From Daedaleopsis sinensis (lineage: Eukaryota > Basidiomycota > Agaricomycetes > Polyporales > Polyporaceae), in the NCBI GenBank assembly GCA_033807695.1, contig CM066301.1, positions 4,588,001-4,652,000 of the forward strand: a stretch of 64,000 nt of DNA. Reading direction: 5' to 3'. The notes beneath the pieces are model-generated. The model had not been told where the DNA came from, did not search any database, and worked only from the letters and a program-made list of their open reading frames with translations. The position numbers were made by a program, and so were the translations under genes. Shown one piece after another: positions 1 to 12,354 of this stretch. Each line of letters starts with the position of its first letter. Position 1 is the stretch's first letter.

Positions 1-1755
1 TGGAGCCTGCTTAGGAGAGCAGCACGGGGTGAAGCATCCGCTGAGTCCCGTCTCGAGAGCTCAGTGTGCTCTCGCTGAGGGACTCATGCCGATTAGTACC
101 GCCCTGCGTGCCATCTAGCAGTTTAAATTCTGCATCCTGTAGGCTAGGTACATCAGATTGTCTGCCGTAGATTTCTATGTCGGCACTCACCAATCTCACA
201 GTCCACGCCACACGACCCTGCATAGTACATTGAGCATCATACATGTACGCGGATTCACATCCAGTAGCGGACTTACTCGTGTACGGAGAGCCGAAAAGAC
301 GGACCGGATGAGCGTCGACTCAGGTCAAAATCAGACCGCGGTCATGGACGCACAGAGCTGAATATTGAGGCAACAATATCTGGAGCCGACTTGAGGCCAG
401 GACGTGCTGACCGGCTCCTGCCAGTGCTCGGGGAATGAGCCAGGGTCGGGGACGGCGTCGAGCTGCCGCGCTCGCACTCGCACTCGCATTCGCACTCACA
501 CTCACACTCGCAGACTCCAACCGAGTCTCGCGAGTGCTCCGTGCTGCGTGCTCTGCCCATCTGCGCCTTCGTTCGCGAGGACTCAAATGCGCGGACCGTC
601 GAGATGCACGCGCCCACTGCGCTCTGCGGGATCGACGTTGACCGTTCAACGACGGGCAGCAGCGCACTGGCACGTCGTCCTCTGCCCGGGTCGAGCACAA
701 GCACGAGGTTGCGGTGGCGACGGACGACGCAGCGCGGCTGACAGCGGACGAGCTTCCGCGCCGTCTTCCCTCTCGGCGCGTCCGAGGAGGGCGAGCGACG
801 GGAACCCGCTCTGGAGCACACGCTCGAGAAGCCGGATGTCTGAGTCCGGCCGCGGTGTTTCGCACACGGTGCAGTGTGCACGACGAGAGACTGGAACTCG
901 CGATTGTCGTTGAGATACGCTGGATAGACATACCTGCGCATGTTTGTTAGAGCGGTACATGGATAACTTGAAGACGGGGTCATGCAGCGTACCCACAGAG
1001 TGCACGAGTTCTGGGTCCGCGGGAGAGACACGAACGGTCAGGCCTCAGGGTCCGTCCTGACTGGGTCGTGATGGCGCTCGACTGCCGTGCTATCGCACGT
1101 CCGAGCGCACGCGGAGGCGAGCACCCTCCATACACATGTACGGCGGAGGGATCAGCCAGTCGCGCGGTGTCGGCCATCGGCCTCGTCCCTCGGCGGGATA
1201 CCCAGATACGACGGCGACTTGAGCCGTCGACTCCACGTCCTGCGCGTCGAGCACGAGTGCACGCCGTCCGCGCAGTGTGCACCTGCTCGAACGGCCTCGT
1301 TAGTATTCGATGTGCAGGGCATGACACAGTCGCGACGGGAGAGCCCGCCGCGCGACTGGCCGCGGTGACCGAGCCATCCTCTCGTTGCTCGCTACCGGTC
1401 ACCACGCACGTCCGCACACGCCGCCATGTGTGCGACGCATCTCGTGCCGAGTCCTGTCTCTCGGAGGGCCCATCGCGGCGGCGCGCCCCGTTATTCGAGT
1501 CTAGATCTAGACCGGCGCCGGCACGACTCGGATGGCGGCCGCATGCACGCACGACCTGGCAGGCCCTCTGGAGTCTGCGACGCCCGGACGCGAGAGCCTC
1601 ACGTGTTGTGCGGCGTGCGAATGGGAGCACGGACGGGCGAGGAGGAGGAGGAGGTACTTAGCCTCGCTCGCCGCGAGAGGCCCGGGAAGCCGCCCCCGTC
1701 CGAGTCCCACCTCTGTCGCCGCTGCAACTCGCTCACCCGTCGTTGTGCACGCGGC

Positions 1756-2053
1756 GCGCGTCGTCGTCGAGCTTCTGTCTGGGTACGTACTCACCTCTGA
1801 GCTCCTCGCGTTCGGTGCGGCGCTGACTGCGTCGTCTCCAGCCCGTCGGCGTTGACGTAGCAGATCGCGGCGGCCTGCAGGGTGCGTGGCGGTGGCGAGT
1901 GCGTTGTCCGCCGCCGCGTCCGTCGTCGACTTGGAGCTTCTGTCCGGGTATGTACTCACCTTGGGGTCCTCGCGTTCGGTGCGCTGACTGCATCCTCTCC
2001 AGCCGTCGGCGACGGCGTGACGGACGGCGTCGGTCTGCAGGGTGCGTGGCGGG
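1756..2053. repeat. Diverged internal direct duplication (~130 bp, two copies)
   Basis: The segments at about 1756-1889 and 1919-2053 are diverged copies of each other. Both run through a GAGCTTCTGTC-like start, a TACTCACC motif, CCTCGCGTTCGGTGCG, a TCTCCAGCC motif and CTGCAGGGTGCGTGGCGG. Read on the minus strand, both end an open stretch at the same GTGAGTAC donor-like site, which would fit a duplicated exon. The same structure is present in the other two unit copies (offsets about 7593 and 15191). Confidence 0.7.
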
Positions 2054-2960
2054 CGCAGCCCGTGCGGGTTCGCGTTCGGGCGCACGCTGTAATGATGCTA
2101 AAGTTAGAGTTCGGACTTGAGATATCGCAGCGAGTACGTACGTACTTACTTTCGGTTCGCCGTGCCGTGCGGGGTCCGATTCTGACTGGATGCGGGCGAT
2201 CGCATGGGTGCGTGTGACGGCGGACTCGGAGGGGTTTGTTCGGACGCTGGCATGTAGTTAGCATAGCGTGGTCAACGTACCTTGAACGTTAACGTTGCGC
2301 ATGGTGCACGGTGTGCCTGAGCGTCCCCCGAGTGGGAGTTTCAACCGCGCCAAGCGGAAGAGTCCATGCCTCCCGGCGAGTCGCAAAGACGAGCGGGCGT
2401 GGCGGGCCACTCTTGCTGTCCGAAAATGAGGTGAGCACCCACACATCGGATGACGGGCAGGGGTCGACATCGCATCTAAATAGACGGACTCAAGCGATTA
2501 TTGAATTCATCTTACAAGAGCTACGTATACATGCCAGACTCGTCTCTCAAGATCTGACCACGCCGCGGCGTGTACAGGGTCGAGATGGAGAGAGCAGAGC
2601 GTGGACTGACCTGTGTTGGCCGTCCAGTGATGTCGGCGACGTGCAACTGGGGGGCTGAAGGAATGGAGAGCGGAGGGTGGGGATGGGGACGTGTACTGCT
2701 GACGTACTTGGCTGGCGAAAGCAGAGTGCAATCGAGGTCTGCACTTGGACATACACACCTTTGAGGCCATCGTCGGAGACGGTAGAGAGGCAAAGGTCAG
2801 TGTTCCTACCAGAGAGATGCGGAAGTCTGAGGACATACGTGGAGATTGGCCATGAAGGGACAGCAGGACGGGCCTGCGTACGTCTGTGCGGCGACTGCTG
2901 AGAAGTCGAGGACGGAGTCGGACAGTGTCCAAGTCGGGGAAGGTCGAGTGGCAGAGAGAG

Positions 2961-3032
2961 CGAGTCCAAGTCCGAGTCCAAGTCCGAGTGTGGCAGAGAT
3001 AGCGAGTCCAAGTCCGAGTCCAAGTCCGAGTG
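2961..3032. repeat. Short tandem repeat (GAGTCCAAGTCC type)
   Basis: GAGTCCAAGTCC units form two blocks separated by a TGTGGCAGAGATAGC spacer. Copy 2 has the same layout at 10554-10625. Copy 3 has only one short block near 18150-18172, a 54 bp difference. It is a useful marker for telling array copies apart. Confidence 0.85.
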
Positions 3033-3358
3033 CAGGCAGTGAGAGGGAGAGCGCTGCCCTGAAGGAGGATGTGCACAGACGTCGAGTGCAGGCGCCAGAC
3101 GCATGACGTCGACGCATGACGTCACCTGTCCTTGGCACACCGTCGATCCCATTCCCATCCACGGCTTGTCCTCGACCATCATGCAGCTTCATCCATCCTA
3201 GCCTCCTCTTGCTCGCAGACAGCGGCCGTGTGACAGGAGGGCAGGTCCCCTAGTCACCTCGTCGTCACAACCGTTACCACCCGCCCTCCCCCTCGTCTCC
3301 CAGCCTCGTCTCGCTCGCAGACAGCGGTGTCTGGCTCGGAATACATTCTTTGATCGCT

Positions 3359-4755
3359 ATGGATCCGACTCAGCACATACCGTCCACCCCCTCCTCGTCG
3401 CGCAAACGGTCGCGCGAGAACGAGACTCCTAGCCAGAGGCAGAAGCGCGAGAAGGCGGCTGAAAGGCAGCGGCGGAAGCGCGAGCGCGACCGACTCGCCG
3501 GCCAGGCCGGCTTGCAGCAGAACATCCTCGCGATGGCCCAGCAACAGGCCCAGCAAGTCCCCCCGCCACAGATGGAGGTTGCGCCCCCACCCATGTCGTC
3601 GCCCGAGGAGGAGCAGCTCGCGAACGAGTACAAGGGCGGGGACCTCACCGCCGAGGATGTGGCCAAGCGGGACCGCATCAGGGCCGCCGCGCGAGAACGG
3701 CAGCGGAGACGGGCTGGTACTGGCCCTCGGCGTTCATCCGGTACTGGACCTCGTCCATGCCCGGGAGGATCTCGTTGCCCATGTCGAGCCCGAGCTCGCG
3801 CAGCTTGCGGGCCTTGGCGAGCGCGCGGTGCTTTGGAGATGCCCCCGCACCCACACCCGCACTCGCAGCCGCACCCGATGCACGAGCCCCCGTTCCCGCA
3901 GGGCCAGCCGTTGGGCGGGCAGACGTTCGCGAGCACCCTCCTGCTCTCCTTCTCGTGCGCGCCGCTCCTCAAGCAACACCTCCTCCGGACGCTCTCCATG
4001 ACGAACGAGGAGCTTGCGTCTCTCGAGCCGATCATCGCTCAGGCCTGGGATCACTGGGATCAGCAGGTGCGAATCTCTCGCCACTAGTTCCATCTACCGC
4101 TGCTTACTTTGCATGCATTCGACCCATCTCCCCGCGTCTACCTACTCTCCGCGTACCTCTGCATGCATCTGGTCACATTCTCCGCCTATTCCATCTTCAT
4201 TGAACACACTATGAACACACTACATGCATGACCCACCTCTACCCACTCGCTACTCACTGTGCCTGCATCCGGCTCCTCCTTGCGCACCCACAGCGACGGA
4301 TGCATTATGTTCAAGCCCAGCACGCGCCCAAGCCCCCCGACAACTCAGCGCTCACCGACCCCGCCGCGAACTACCCCCCAATGGGCGAGCACGTTCAAGG
4401 ACATCCGTACGTGCACGACCCCGCGCAGGCGACGAACGATTTTCGCGCGCGCTTCCACCGGCCGCTCGTTGCACCTTCGCCCTTCCGTTCCACGGTCGTC
4501 GGCGGTTCTACGCCTGCGGATGGTAATGCGCAGCAGCAGCAGCAGCAGATGTCTGCGTCCGCGCCCCCTGGAGGGCCGTCCGTCCCATCGGCCTCGGGGG
4601 TCAACGGAGCGGCGACGGCGGGAGAAGGATCGATCAGCGCGGGCACCAGTGTGCAGGAGCAACGTACGGTCCCGAACGCGGCGACGATCGACCCGCAGCT
4701 GGGCCAGGCGCGAGACGAGGCGGCAGGGGTAGCAGGCAAGCTCGAGCGGTCATAA
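3359..4755 (+). CDS. Gene A copy 1: basic, Gln/Pro-rich protein, inverted-segment form
   Basis: Model: exon 1 3359-4066, intron 4067-4293 (GT..CAG), exon 2 4294-4755; 389 aa. I chose the ATG at 3359 (MDPTQHIPS). Residues about 14-50 are a strongly basic, Arg/Lys/Glu-rich helix that resembles a bZIP basic region but lacks its invariant Asn. Gln- and Pro-rich stretches follow, then a second basic repeat (AAARERQR). In this copy residues about 117-158 are encoded by a 126 bp segment inverted relative to copy 3, which replaces a charged helix with an Arg/Gly/Pro/Cys-rich stretch without breaking the frame. A His/Pro stretch, a six-Gln tract and a low-complexity tail complete the protein. I do not recognise the family; a nuclear role is inference from the basic regions. 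Gene B converges on it 0.7 kb downstream. Confidence 0.75.
3708..3833. other. 126 bp internal inversion in gene A, copy 1
   Basis: Positions 3708-3833 are the exact reverse complement of 18843-18968 in copy 3, while flanking sequence on both sides is collinear. The breakpoints are precise to about one base. As 126 is a multiple of three and the inverted strand happens to be stop-free, gene A keeps its length. Confidence 0.95.
4531..4548 (+). repeat. CAG/Gln tract in gene A
   Basis: Six CAG codons here, eight in copy 2 (12124-12147) and six in copy 3 (19667-19684). It is an in-frame, length-variable polyglutamine tract. Confidence 0.95.
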
Positions 4756-5477
4756 ACTCAGGCGAGGCTAGCGGCGGAACAAGTTGCTTGCTCCCGACCT
4801 AGAGCGGGCGCGAGGTTCCGGGCTACTCCCTGAGTGTATCGGATACTGTGTTCTGAGTGCGGGTCTGGAGGATGGCAGACGGTGGCGGAGAGGGTGTGTA
4901 AAGCTTATTCGTGGGGCGATGCGTACGTGTGTTCTGTATCCTGCTGACCCGGACTTGGTAGTTGTATGGTTCGCAAAGTGTTGTGTATTATAATAGCTCA
5001 CTCCCGTATTCCTAGGCCTTCCGAGCAGAATGTGCGAGTCGTGGGCAGCGGGTGAGGAGGCGAAGAGGCGGTCCGGGTGGGCGGATACTGCCAGAGAGAC
5101 GAGCAGAAATGGCCGGAGAGACTCGGACAAACCGAGATGGCCAGAGAGACAAACCGAGACTCTGGGAGATTTCTGGGGGCATCTCTGCCCCTGGTTCTCC
5201 GGGAGGCTGGGGGTGATTTCTGGGCGGATTCCTGCCCTGGTTCTCCGGGAGGATGAAGAAGAGGCCCTGGGTTTCTGGGGAGACATGGCTGCTGGGTTTC
5301 TGTGTGGAGGCTGCTGGGTTTCTGGGTGGAGGCTGCTGGGTTTCTGGGTGGAGGCTGCTGGTTTGCTGGGGGAGGCGGGCCAGGGACTTTCAGGAGGAGG
5401 AGACCGCTGGGGTGATTTCTGGGAGGAGGAAGATGCATTGTATTCGCCGTACAGTAGTTCCAAGAAATATTGATTCA
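4756..5477. other. Spacer between convergent genes A and B, with a 24-bp minisatellite
   Basis: This spacer separates the stop codons of genes A and B. It holds a G/T-rich minisatellite near 5290-5362 (core GGAGGCTGCTGGGTTTCTGG), with one more 24-bp unit here than in copy 2 (near 12890-12940). Long open frames crossing it on both strands come from the repeat and are not called. The array break of copy 3 maps to position 5030 of this spacer. Confidence 0.7.
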
Positions 5478-6397
5478 CTAGAACGGCCGTACATCCGTGT
5501 ACCCCGCAAGCATGTCGTCCACAAACAGCACCTCCTCGTCCCCAATCCTCCCCGCGCTCCCGCCGTTCCATGCCCCGAGCGCGTGGTCAATCACATACAG
5601 CGCCGTGTGCGGCCCCTTCCTCGGGTGACGCAGCTCCCGCCCCTCCGGATTCGTCACCGGCCGCGCCCGCGCCAGCTTCGTGTCCGCCCGCTGACGGTGT
5701 TCCTCCCGCTCTCCCGCCTCCCCGCTCGCCGGTCCGAACAGCACGGGTTCGAGCGTGTGTGCGTGAAGCACCACCTGCCGTCCATGCACCTCAGATGGTC
5801 CGCCGGTCGACATCCCACTCGCCGCGCCCGGGCCCGCCGTCGGACTCGGAGGCGGCACACCAGGGAGAATACTCTCCGGATCGTGCAGAGCACGCGCCCG
5901 CCGCTCCGGCGCCGCCCGCACGAACTTCAGCTTCTTGTCGTCCCACAGCGCCCGGATGATGAGCAGCGACTTGAGCCCGCCCTTTATCGAGCTCAAGTTC
6001 GCGAACGGCATCCCCTCCGGCCATCCCTCCATCTCCACGTTGTACGTCCACACGATGATCCGTCCGTACCGCTCCGCCGTCCACCACATCTCTGCGCCCA
6101 CCAGCCCCGTCCGCATGACTGACACCTGTTAGCATCGGACGCAGACAGTCGCCGTGAGCGCGAGAACTCACCGAGTGCGGCGTTGATGTCGCTCCGCAGA
6201 CCCTCGCGCAGGACATCCCGCCGAGGCTTTCGCTTTCGTCGTGCTTTGGCGTCCGTCAGGACAGGGTCGAACGCAATGAACGACTGCGACTGTCACGGTA
6301 GCATAGAAAGTGAGGTAGGTTCATGCCTGCAACTCGGCGTACTCACCATATCGAGTCGAGTCGAATCCGAGGAAGGGGTGCCCAGGAGAGGAGACAT
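5478..6397 (-). CDS. Gene B copy 1: unknown protein
   Basis: Minus-strand model: exon 1 6397-6347, exon 2 6283-6172, exon 3 6118-5478; introns of 63 and 53 bp with GT-AG ends; 267 aa. The start ATG sits in an ACCACCATG context. Residues about 18-95 look like a folded domain, with a basic linker (KARRKRKPRR), then RTGLVGAEMWW and a Trp/Tyr-rich segment (GRIIVWTYN, GWPEG). The C-terminal half is Pro/Gly/Arg-rich and ends in a more ordered stretch with FVDDMLAGY. Low-complexity tails and small introns are common in this class of fungi. I do not recognise a catalytic motif. The gene is present in copies 1 and 2 only, because copy 3 is cut before it. Confidence 0.65.
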
Positions 6398-9300
6398 GGT
6401 GGTCAATGTACAACTTGAACTCGAAGGTTCAAGTCCGACCGTTCCTCCCAGATGCGACCTCGGTGATCTCGGACCTTGGTACATTACCATATCTTGTCGC
6501 TCGCCCTGCTCGGATCGGTCCGACTAACCCTGTGGCCGCTCCAGACGCCTCAGAGCGCTCCGGTCTTCCATTCCTTGCGCTGTAGACAGATCATGAGCTT
6601 GTACATCATACAATCAATACACGAGCCCAGTACCACTCCTGCTCGTTCACGTACCAGAAATCATGCTGCACGACTGTGTGCGAGAGTCGCCCCATGCGGC
6701 GGCCGGCGAGGAGCTGCAGTCAAGAGAGCAGATCAGACGGAGGCTGAGGTCCGTGTGCCAGAGGGAAGGAGAGAGCCATTCGAAGAGCACCACCGTGCTG
6801 GCACTCGGCTCGGCTCGTTCGGGGAACGTTGCACGGTCGAGACTGCTTCAGTTGAACGCTTGAGCATGGCTCGCCCGCGTGTACACGCCGCCATGCGTGC
6901 CCTGCTTGACGTTTAGTGTCAAAGGTTAGCACGGATTTGTGAACAGACGTACCTATTCGTACACACGGAGACAGCCGTCTCGGGAGAGCGATAGCCATCT
7001 TCAGAAAGTCCGAGCTCAATCGGCTCTTGCGCCGAGTCGTTCAGGACCGCCTTTCCGGCAGAACGTGTACGATGTCAGTCGTCCGAATACGAAGTGTTGC
7101 ATGGCAACTCACCAGTCTGATGCCGCACATCGACCACATCCTAAGATCTGCCGCTGGACATACCTTGCAGACAGACTCGCACACGGAATGTCTGACAGTG
7201 TTGTCGCGGAGTTGCACGCCGGCGAGCGAGCAGTAGGACGGATGTCAGAGGTGCCAGCTTTTTCAGAAGGGTGAATGGAAGCCGTGTCGGGCAGGAGAAA
7301 CCATAGGGTTCCACCTCTGGCGCGTGGAATGGTTCAGCGCCGCGATCCGGACCCTTTCAGCAGAAGAAGTTCCCACTGGCAGCGTCCATCGTATGACGCC
7401 GTCTCCTGAGTACCAGCCAGCTGTAGACCGAGTACTGCACGTCCGGACTTACCGTTCCCATATCCGCGGGACTGTCCGTGACGGCTGGAGGTTGTCCAGA
7501 ACATTTTACCGTCGCACAGAGACGTACCTACTAGTGTTCGTACATAGCACTGACGAACAGTCCTACGGACTCGGAGAATCGAGCTTCGAGCTCATGGAGC
7601 CTGCTCAGGAGAGCAGCACGGGGTGAAGCATCCGCTGAGTCCCGTCTCGAGAGCTCAGTGTGCTCTCGCTGAGGGACTCATGCCGATTAGTACCGCCCTG
7701 CGTGCCATCTAGCAGTTTAAATTCTGCATCCTGTAGGCTAGGTACATCAGATTGTCTGCCGTAGATTTCTATGTCGGCATTCACCAATCTCACAGTCCAC
7801 GCCACACGACCCTGCATAGTACATTGAGCATCATACATGTACGCGGATTCACATCCAGTAGCGGACCTACTCGTGTACGGAGAGCCGAAAAGACGGACCG
7901 GATGAGCGTCGACTCAGAGGACCAGATCGGACCGTCAAAATCAGACCGCGGTCATGGACGCTGAGAGCTGAATATTGAGGCAAGAATATCTGGAGCCGAC
8001 TTGAGGCCAGGACGTGCTGACCGGCTCCTGCCAGTGCTCGGGGAATGAGCCAGGGTCGGGGACGGCGTCGAGCTGCCGCGCTCGCACTCGCACTCGCAGA
8101 CTCCAACCGAGTCTCGCGAGTGCTCCGTGCTGCGTGCTGCGTGCTCTGCCCATCTACGCCTTCGTTCGCGAGGACTCAAACGCGCGGACCGTCGAGATGC
8201 ACGCGCCCACTGCGCTCTGCGGGATCGACGTTGACCGTTCAACGACGGGCAGCAGCGCACTGGCACGTCGTCCTCTGCCCGGGTCGAGCACGAGCACGAG
8301 GTTGCGGTGGCGACGGACGACGCAGCGCGGCTGACAGCGGACGAGCTTCCGCGCCGTCTTCCCTCTCGGCGCGTCCGAGGAGGGCGAGCGACGGGAACCC
8401 GCTCTGGAGCACACGCTCGAGAAGCCGGATGTCTGAGTCCGGCCGCGGTGTTTCGCACACGGTGCAGTGTGCACGACGAGAGACTGGAACTCGCGATTGT
8501 CGTTGAGATACGCTGGATAGACATACCTGCGCGTGTTTGTTAGAGCGGTACATGGATAACTTGAAGACGGGGGCATGCAGCGTACCCACAGAGTGCACGA
8601 GTTCTGGGTCCGCGGGAGAGACACGAACGGTCAGGCCTCAGGGTCCGTCCTGACTGGGTTGTGATGGCGCTCGACTGCCGTGCTATCGCACGTCCGAGCG
8701 CACGCGGAGGCGAGCACCCTCCATACACATGTACGGCGGAGGGATCAGCCAGTCGCGCGGTGTCGGCCATCGGCCTCGTCCCTCGGCGGGATACCCAGAT
8801 ACGACGGCGACTTGAGCCGTCGACTCCACGTCCTGCGCGTCGAGCACGAGTGCACGCCGTCCGCGCAGTGTGCACCTGCTCGAACGGCCTCGTTAGTATT
8901 CGATGTGCAGGGCATGACACAGTCGCGACGGGAGAGCCCGCCGCGCGACTGGCCGCGGTGACCGAGCCATCCTCTCGTTGCTCGCTACCGGTCACCACGC
9001 ACGTCCGCACACGCCGCCATGTGTGCGACGCATCTCGTGCCGAGTCCTGTCTCTCGGAGGGCCCATCGCGGCGGCGCGCCCCGTTATTCGAGTCTAGATC
9101 TAGACCGGCGCCGGCACGACTCGGATGGCGGCCGCATGCACGCACGACCTGGCAGGCCCTCTGGAGTCTGCGACGCCCGGACGCGAGAGCCTCACGTGTT
9201 GTGCGGCGTGCGAATGGGAGCACGGACGGGCGAGGAGGAGGAGGAGGTACTTAGCCTCGCTCGCCGCGAGAGGCCCGGGAAGCCGCCCCCGTCCGAGTCC

Positions 9301-10951
9301 CACCTCTGTCGCCGCTGCAACTCGCTCACCCGTCGTTGTGCACGCGGCGCGCGTCGTCGTCGAGCTTCTGTCTGGGTACGTACTCACCTCTGAGCTCCTC
9401 GCGTTCGGTGCGGCGCTGACTGCGTCGTCTCCAGCCCGTCGGCGTTGACGTAGCAGATCGCGGCGGCCTGCAGGGTGCGTGGCGGTGGCGAGTGCGTTGT
9501 CCGCCGCCGCGTCCGTCGTCGACTTGGAGCTTCTGTCCGGGTATGTACTCACCTTGGGGTCCTCGCGTTCGGTGCGCTGACTGCATCCTCTCCAGCCGTC
9601 GGCGACGGCGTGACGGACGGCGTCGGTCTGCAGGGTGCGTGGCGGGCGCAGCCCGTGCGGGTTCGCGTTCGGGCGCACGCTGTAATGATGCTAAAGTTAG
9701 AGTTCGGACTTGAGATATCGCAGCGAGTACGTACGTACTTACTTTCGGTTCGCCGTGCCGTGCGGGGTCCGATTCTGACTGGATGCGGGCGATCGCATGG
9801 GTGCGTGTGACGGCGGACTCGGAGGGGTTTGTTCGGACGCTGGCATGTAGTTAGCATAGCGTGGTCAACGTACCTTGAACGTTAACGTTGCGCATGGTGC
9901 ACGGTGTGCCTGAGCGTCCCCCGAGTGGGAGTTTCAACCGCGCCAAGCGGAAGAGTCCATGCCTCCCGGCGAGTCGCAAAGACGAGCGGGCGTGGCGGGC
10001 CACTCTTGCTGTCCGAAAATGAGGTGAGCACCCACACATCGGATGACGGGCAGGGGTCGACATCGCATCTAAATAGACGGACTCAAGCGATTATTGAATT
10101 CATCTTACAAGAGCTACGTATACATGCCAGACTCGTCTCTCAAGATCTGACCACGCCGCGGCGTGTACAGGGTCGAGATGGAGAGAGCAGAGCGTGGACT
10201 GACCTGTGTTGGCCGTCCAGTGATGTCGGCGACGTGCAACTGGGGGGCTGAAGGAATGGAGAGCGGAGGGTGGGGATGGGGACGTGTACTGCTGACGTAC
10301 TTGGCTGGCGAAAGCAGAGTGCAATCGAGGTCTGCACTTGGACATACACACCTTTGAGGCCATCGTCGGAGACGGTAGAGAGGCAAAGGTCAGTGTTCCT
10401 ACCAGAGAGATGCGGAAGTCTGAGGACATACGTGGAGATTGGCCATGAAGGGACAGCAGGACGGGCCTGCGTACGTCTGTGCGGCGACTGCTGAGAAGTC
10501 GAGGACGGAGTCGGACAGTGTCCAAGTCGGGGAAGGTCGAGTGGCAGAGAGAGCGAGTCCAAGTCCGAGTCCAAGTCCGAGTGTGGCAGAGATAGCGAGT
10601 CCAAGTCCGAGTCCAAGTCCGAGTGCAGGCAGTGAGAGGGAGAGCGCTGCCCTGAAGGAGGATGTGCACAGACGTCGAGTGCAGGCGCCAGACGCATGAC
10701 GTCGACGCATGACGTCACCTGTCCTTGGCACACCGTCGATCCCATTCCCATCCACGGCTTGTCCTCGACCATCATGCAGCTTCATCCATCCTAGCCTCCT
10801 CTTGCTCGCAGACAGCGGCCGTGTGACAGGAGGGCAGGTCCCCTAGTCACCTCGTCGTCACAACCGTTACCACCCGCCCTCCCCCTCGTCTCCCAGCCTC
10901 GTCTCGCTCGCAGACAGCGGTGTCTGGCTCGGAATACATTCTTTGATCGCT

Positions 10952-12354
10952 ATGGATCCGACTCAGCACATACCGTCCACCCCCTCCTCGTCGCGCAAAC
11001 GGTCGCGCGAGAACGAGACTCCTAGCCAGAGGCAGAAGCGCGAGAAGGCGGCTGAAAGGCAGCGGCGGAAGCGCGAGCGCGACCGACTCGCCGGCCAGGC
11101 CGGCTTGCAGCAGAACATCCTCGCGATGGCCCAGCAACAGGCCCAGCAAGTCCCCCCGCCACAGATGGAGGTTGCGCCCCCACCCATGTCGTCGCCCGAG
11201 GAGGAGCAGCTCGCGAACGAGTACAAGGGCGGGGACCTCACCGCCGAGGATGTGGCCAAGCGGGACCGCATCAGGGCCGCCGCGCGAGAACGGCAGCGGA
11301 GACGGGCTGGTACTGGCCCTCGGCGTTCATCCGGTACTGGACCTCGTCCATGCCCGGGAGGATCTCGTTGCCCATGTCGAGCCCGAGCTCGCGCAGCTTG
11401 CGGGCCTTGGCGAGCGCGCGGTGCTTTGGAGATGCCCCCGCACCCACACCCGCACTCGCAGCCGCACCCGATGCACGAGCCCCCGTTCCCGCAGGGCCAG
11501 CCGTTGGGCGGGCAGACGTTCGCGAGCACCCTCCTGCTCTCCTTCTCGTGCGCGCCGCTCCTCAAGCAACACCTCCTCCGGACGCTCTCCATGACGAACG
11601 AGGAGCTTGCGTCTCTCGAGCCGATCATCGCTCAGGCCTGGGATCACTGGGATCAGCAGGTGCGAATCTCTCGCCACTAGTTCCATCTACCGCTGCTTAC
11701 TTTGCATGCATTCGACCCATCTCCCCGCGTCTACCTACTCTCCGCGTACCTCTGCATGCATCTGGTCACATTCTCCGCCTATTCCATCTTCATTGAACAC
11801 ACTATGAACACACTACATGCATGACCCACCTCTACCCACTCGCTACTCACTGTGCCTGCATCCGGCTCCTCCTTGCGCACCCACAGCGACGGATGCATTA
11901 TGTTCAAGCCCAGCACGCGCCCAAGCCCCCCGACAACTCAGCGCTCACCGACCCCGCCGCGAACTACCCCCCAATGGGCGAGCACGTTCAAGGACATCCG
12001 TACGTGCACGACCCCGCGCAGGCGACGAACGATTTTCGCGCGCGCTTCCACCGGCCGCTCGTTGCACCTTCGCCCTTCCGTTCCACGGTCGTCGGCGGTT
12101 CTACGCCTGCGGATGGTAATGCGCAGCAGCAGCAGCAGCAGCAGCAGATGTCTGCGTCCGCGCCCCCTGGAGGGCCGTCCGTCCCATCGGCCTCGGGGGT
12201 CAACGGAGCGGCGACGGCGGGAGAAGGATCGATCAGCGCGGGCACCAGTGTGCAGGAGCAACGTACGGTCCCGAACGCGGCGACGATCGACCCGCAGCTG
12301 GGCCAGGCGCGAGACGAGGCGGCAGGGGTAGCAGGCAAGCTCGAGCGGTCATAA
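10952..12354 (+). CDS. Gene A copy 2: basic, Gln/Pro-rich protein, inverted-segment form
   Basis: Exon 1 10952-11659, intron 11660-11886, exon 2 11887-12354; 391 aa. It is the same as copy 1, including the inverted 126 bp segment (11301-11426), but has eight rather than six glutamines in the tract at 12124-12147. The shared inversion shows that copies 1 and 2 had a common source after the inversion, or were homogenised by gene conversion. No stop or frameshift separates it from copy 1, so if the inverted form is non-functional it has not yet decayed. Confidence 0.75.
11301..11426. other. 126 bp internal inversion in gene A, copy 2
   Basis: Same inverted segment as 3708-3833, and the reverse complement of 18843-18968 in copy 3. 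Confidence 0.95.

Larger units (their letters stand above)
1..3358. other. Gene-poor part of the tandem unit
   Basis: This stretch, with its continuation at 6398-7594, and the equivalents at 7595-10951, 13975-15176 and 15177-18494, makes up more than half of each unit. It is GC-rich and has open frames on both strands, but they are Arg/Ser/Pro-rich, overlap one another and look like shadows of high GC. It holds many splice-site-like motifs (GTACGT, GTGAGTAC and complements), a diverged internal duplication at 1756-2053, an imperfect GCACTC hexamer run near 471-515 and a CTC/GAG-type short repeat at 2961-3032. I could not build a convincing gene here; a spliced non-coding transcript or a decayed many-exon gene remains possible. 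Confidence 0.6.
1..7594. repeat. Tandem array, unit copy 1 (7.6 kb)
   Basis: The bases at position 1 recur at 7595 and 15177 in the same orientation, and the sequence between is nearly identical by eye, so this is a direct tandem repeat with a period of about 7.6 kb. The unit holds gene A (plus strand, 3359-4755), gene B (minus strand, 5478-6397) and about 4.5 kb with no convincing gene. Short tandem repeats inside the unit differ in length between copies, and a 126 bp segment is inverted in two of the three copies. These differences argue for real diverged copies rather than an assembly echo. The window starts inside the array, so more copies may lie to the left. Confidence 0.97.

Noticed and set aside
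342..1031. Open frames of ~200 codons in the gene-free part of the tandem unit (also 980-1630, 1507-2085, 2547-3182)
   Set aside because: Several overlapping frames on both strands, biased composition, altered by short-repeat length changes between copies, and no recognisable domain.
3359..4066. Calling gene A a bZIP transcription factor
   Set aside because: The basic region lacks the invariant Asn and no clear leucine heptads follow; only a resemblance.
6410..6450. B-box-like GGTTCAAGTCC in the tandem unit
   Set aside because: No A box or cloverleaf could be built around it.
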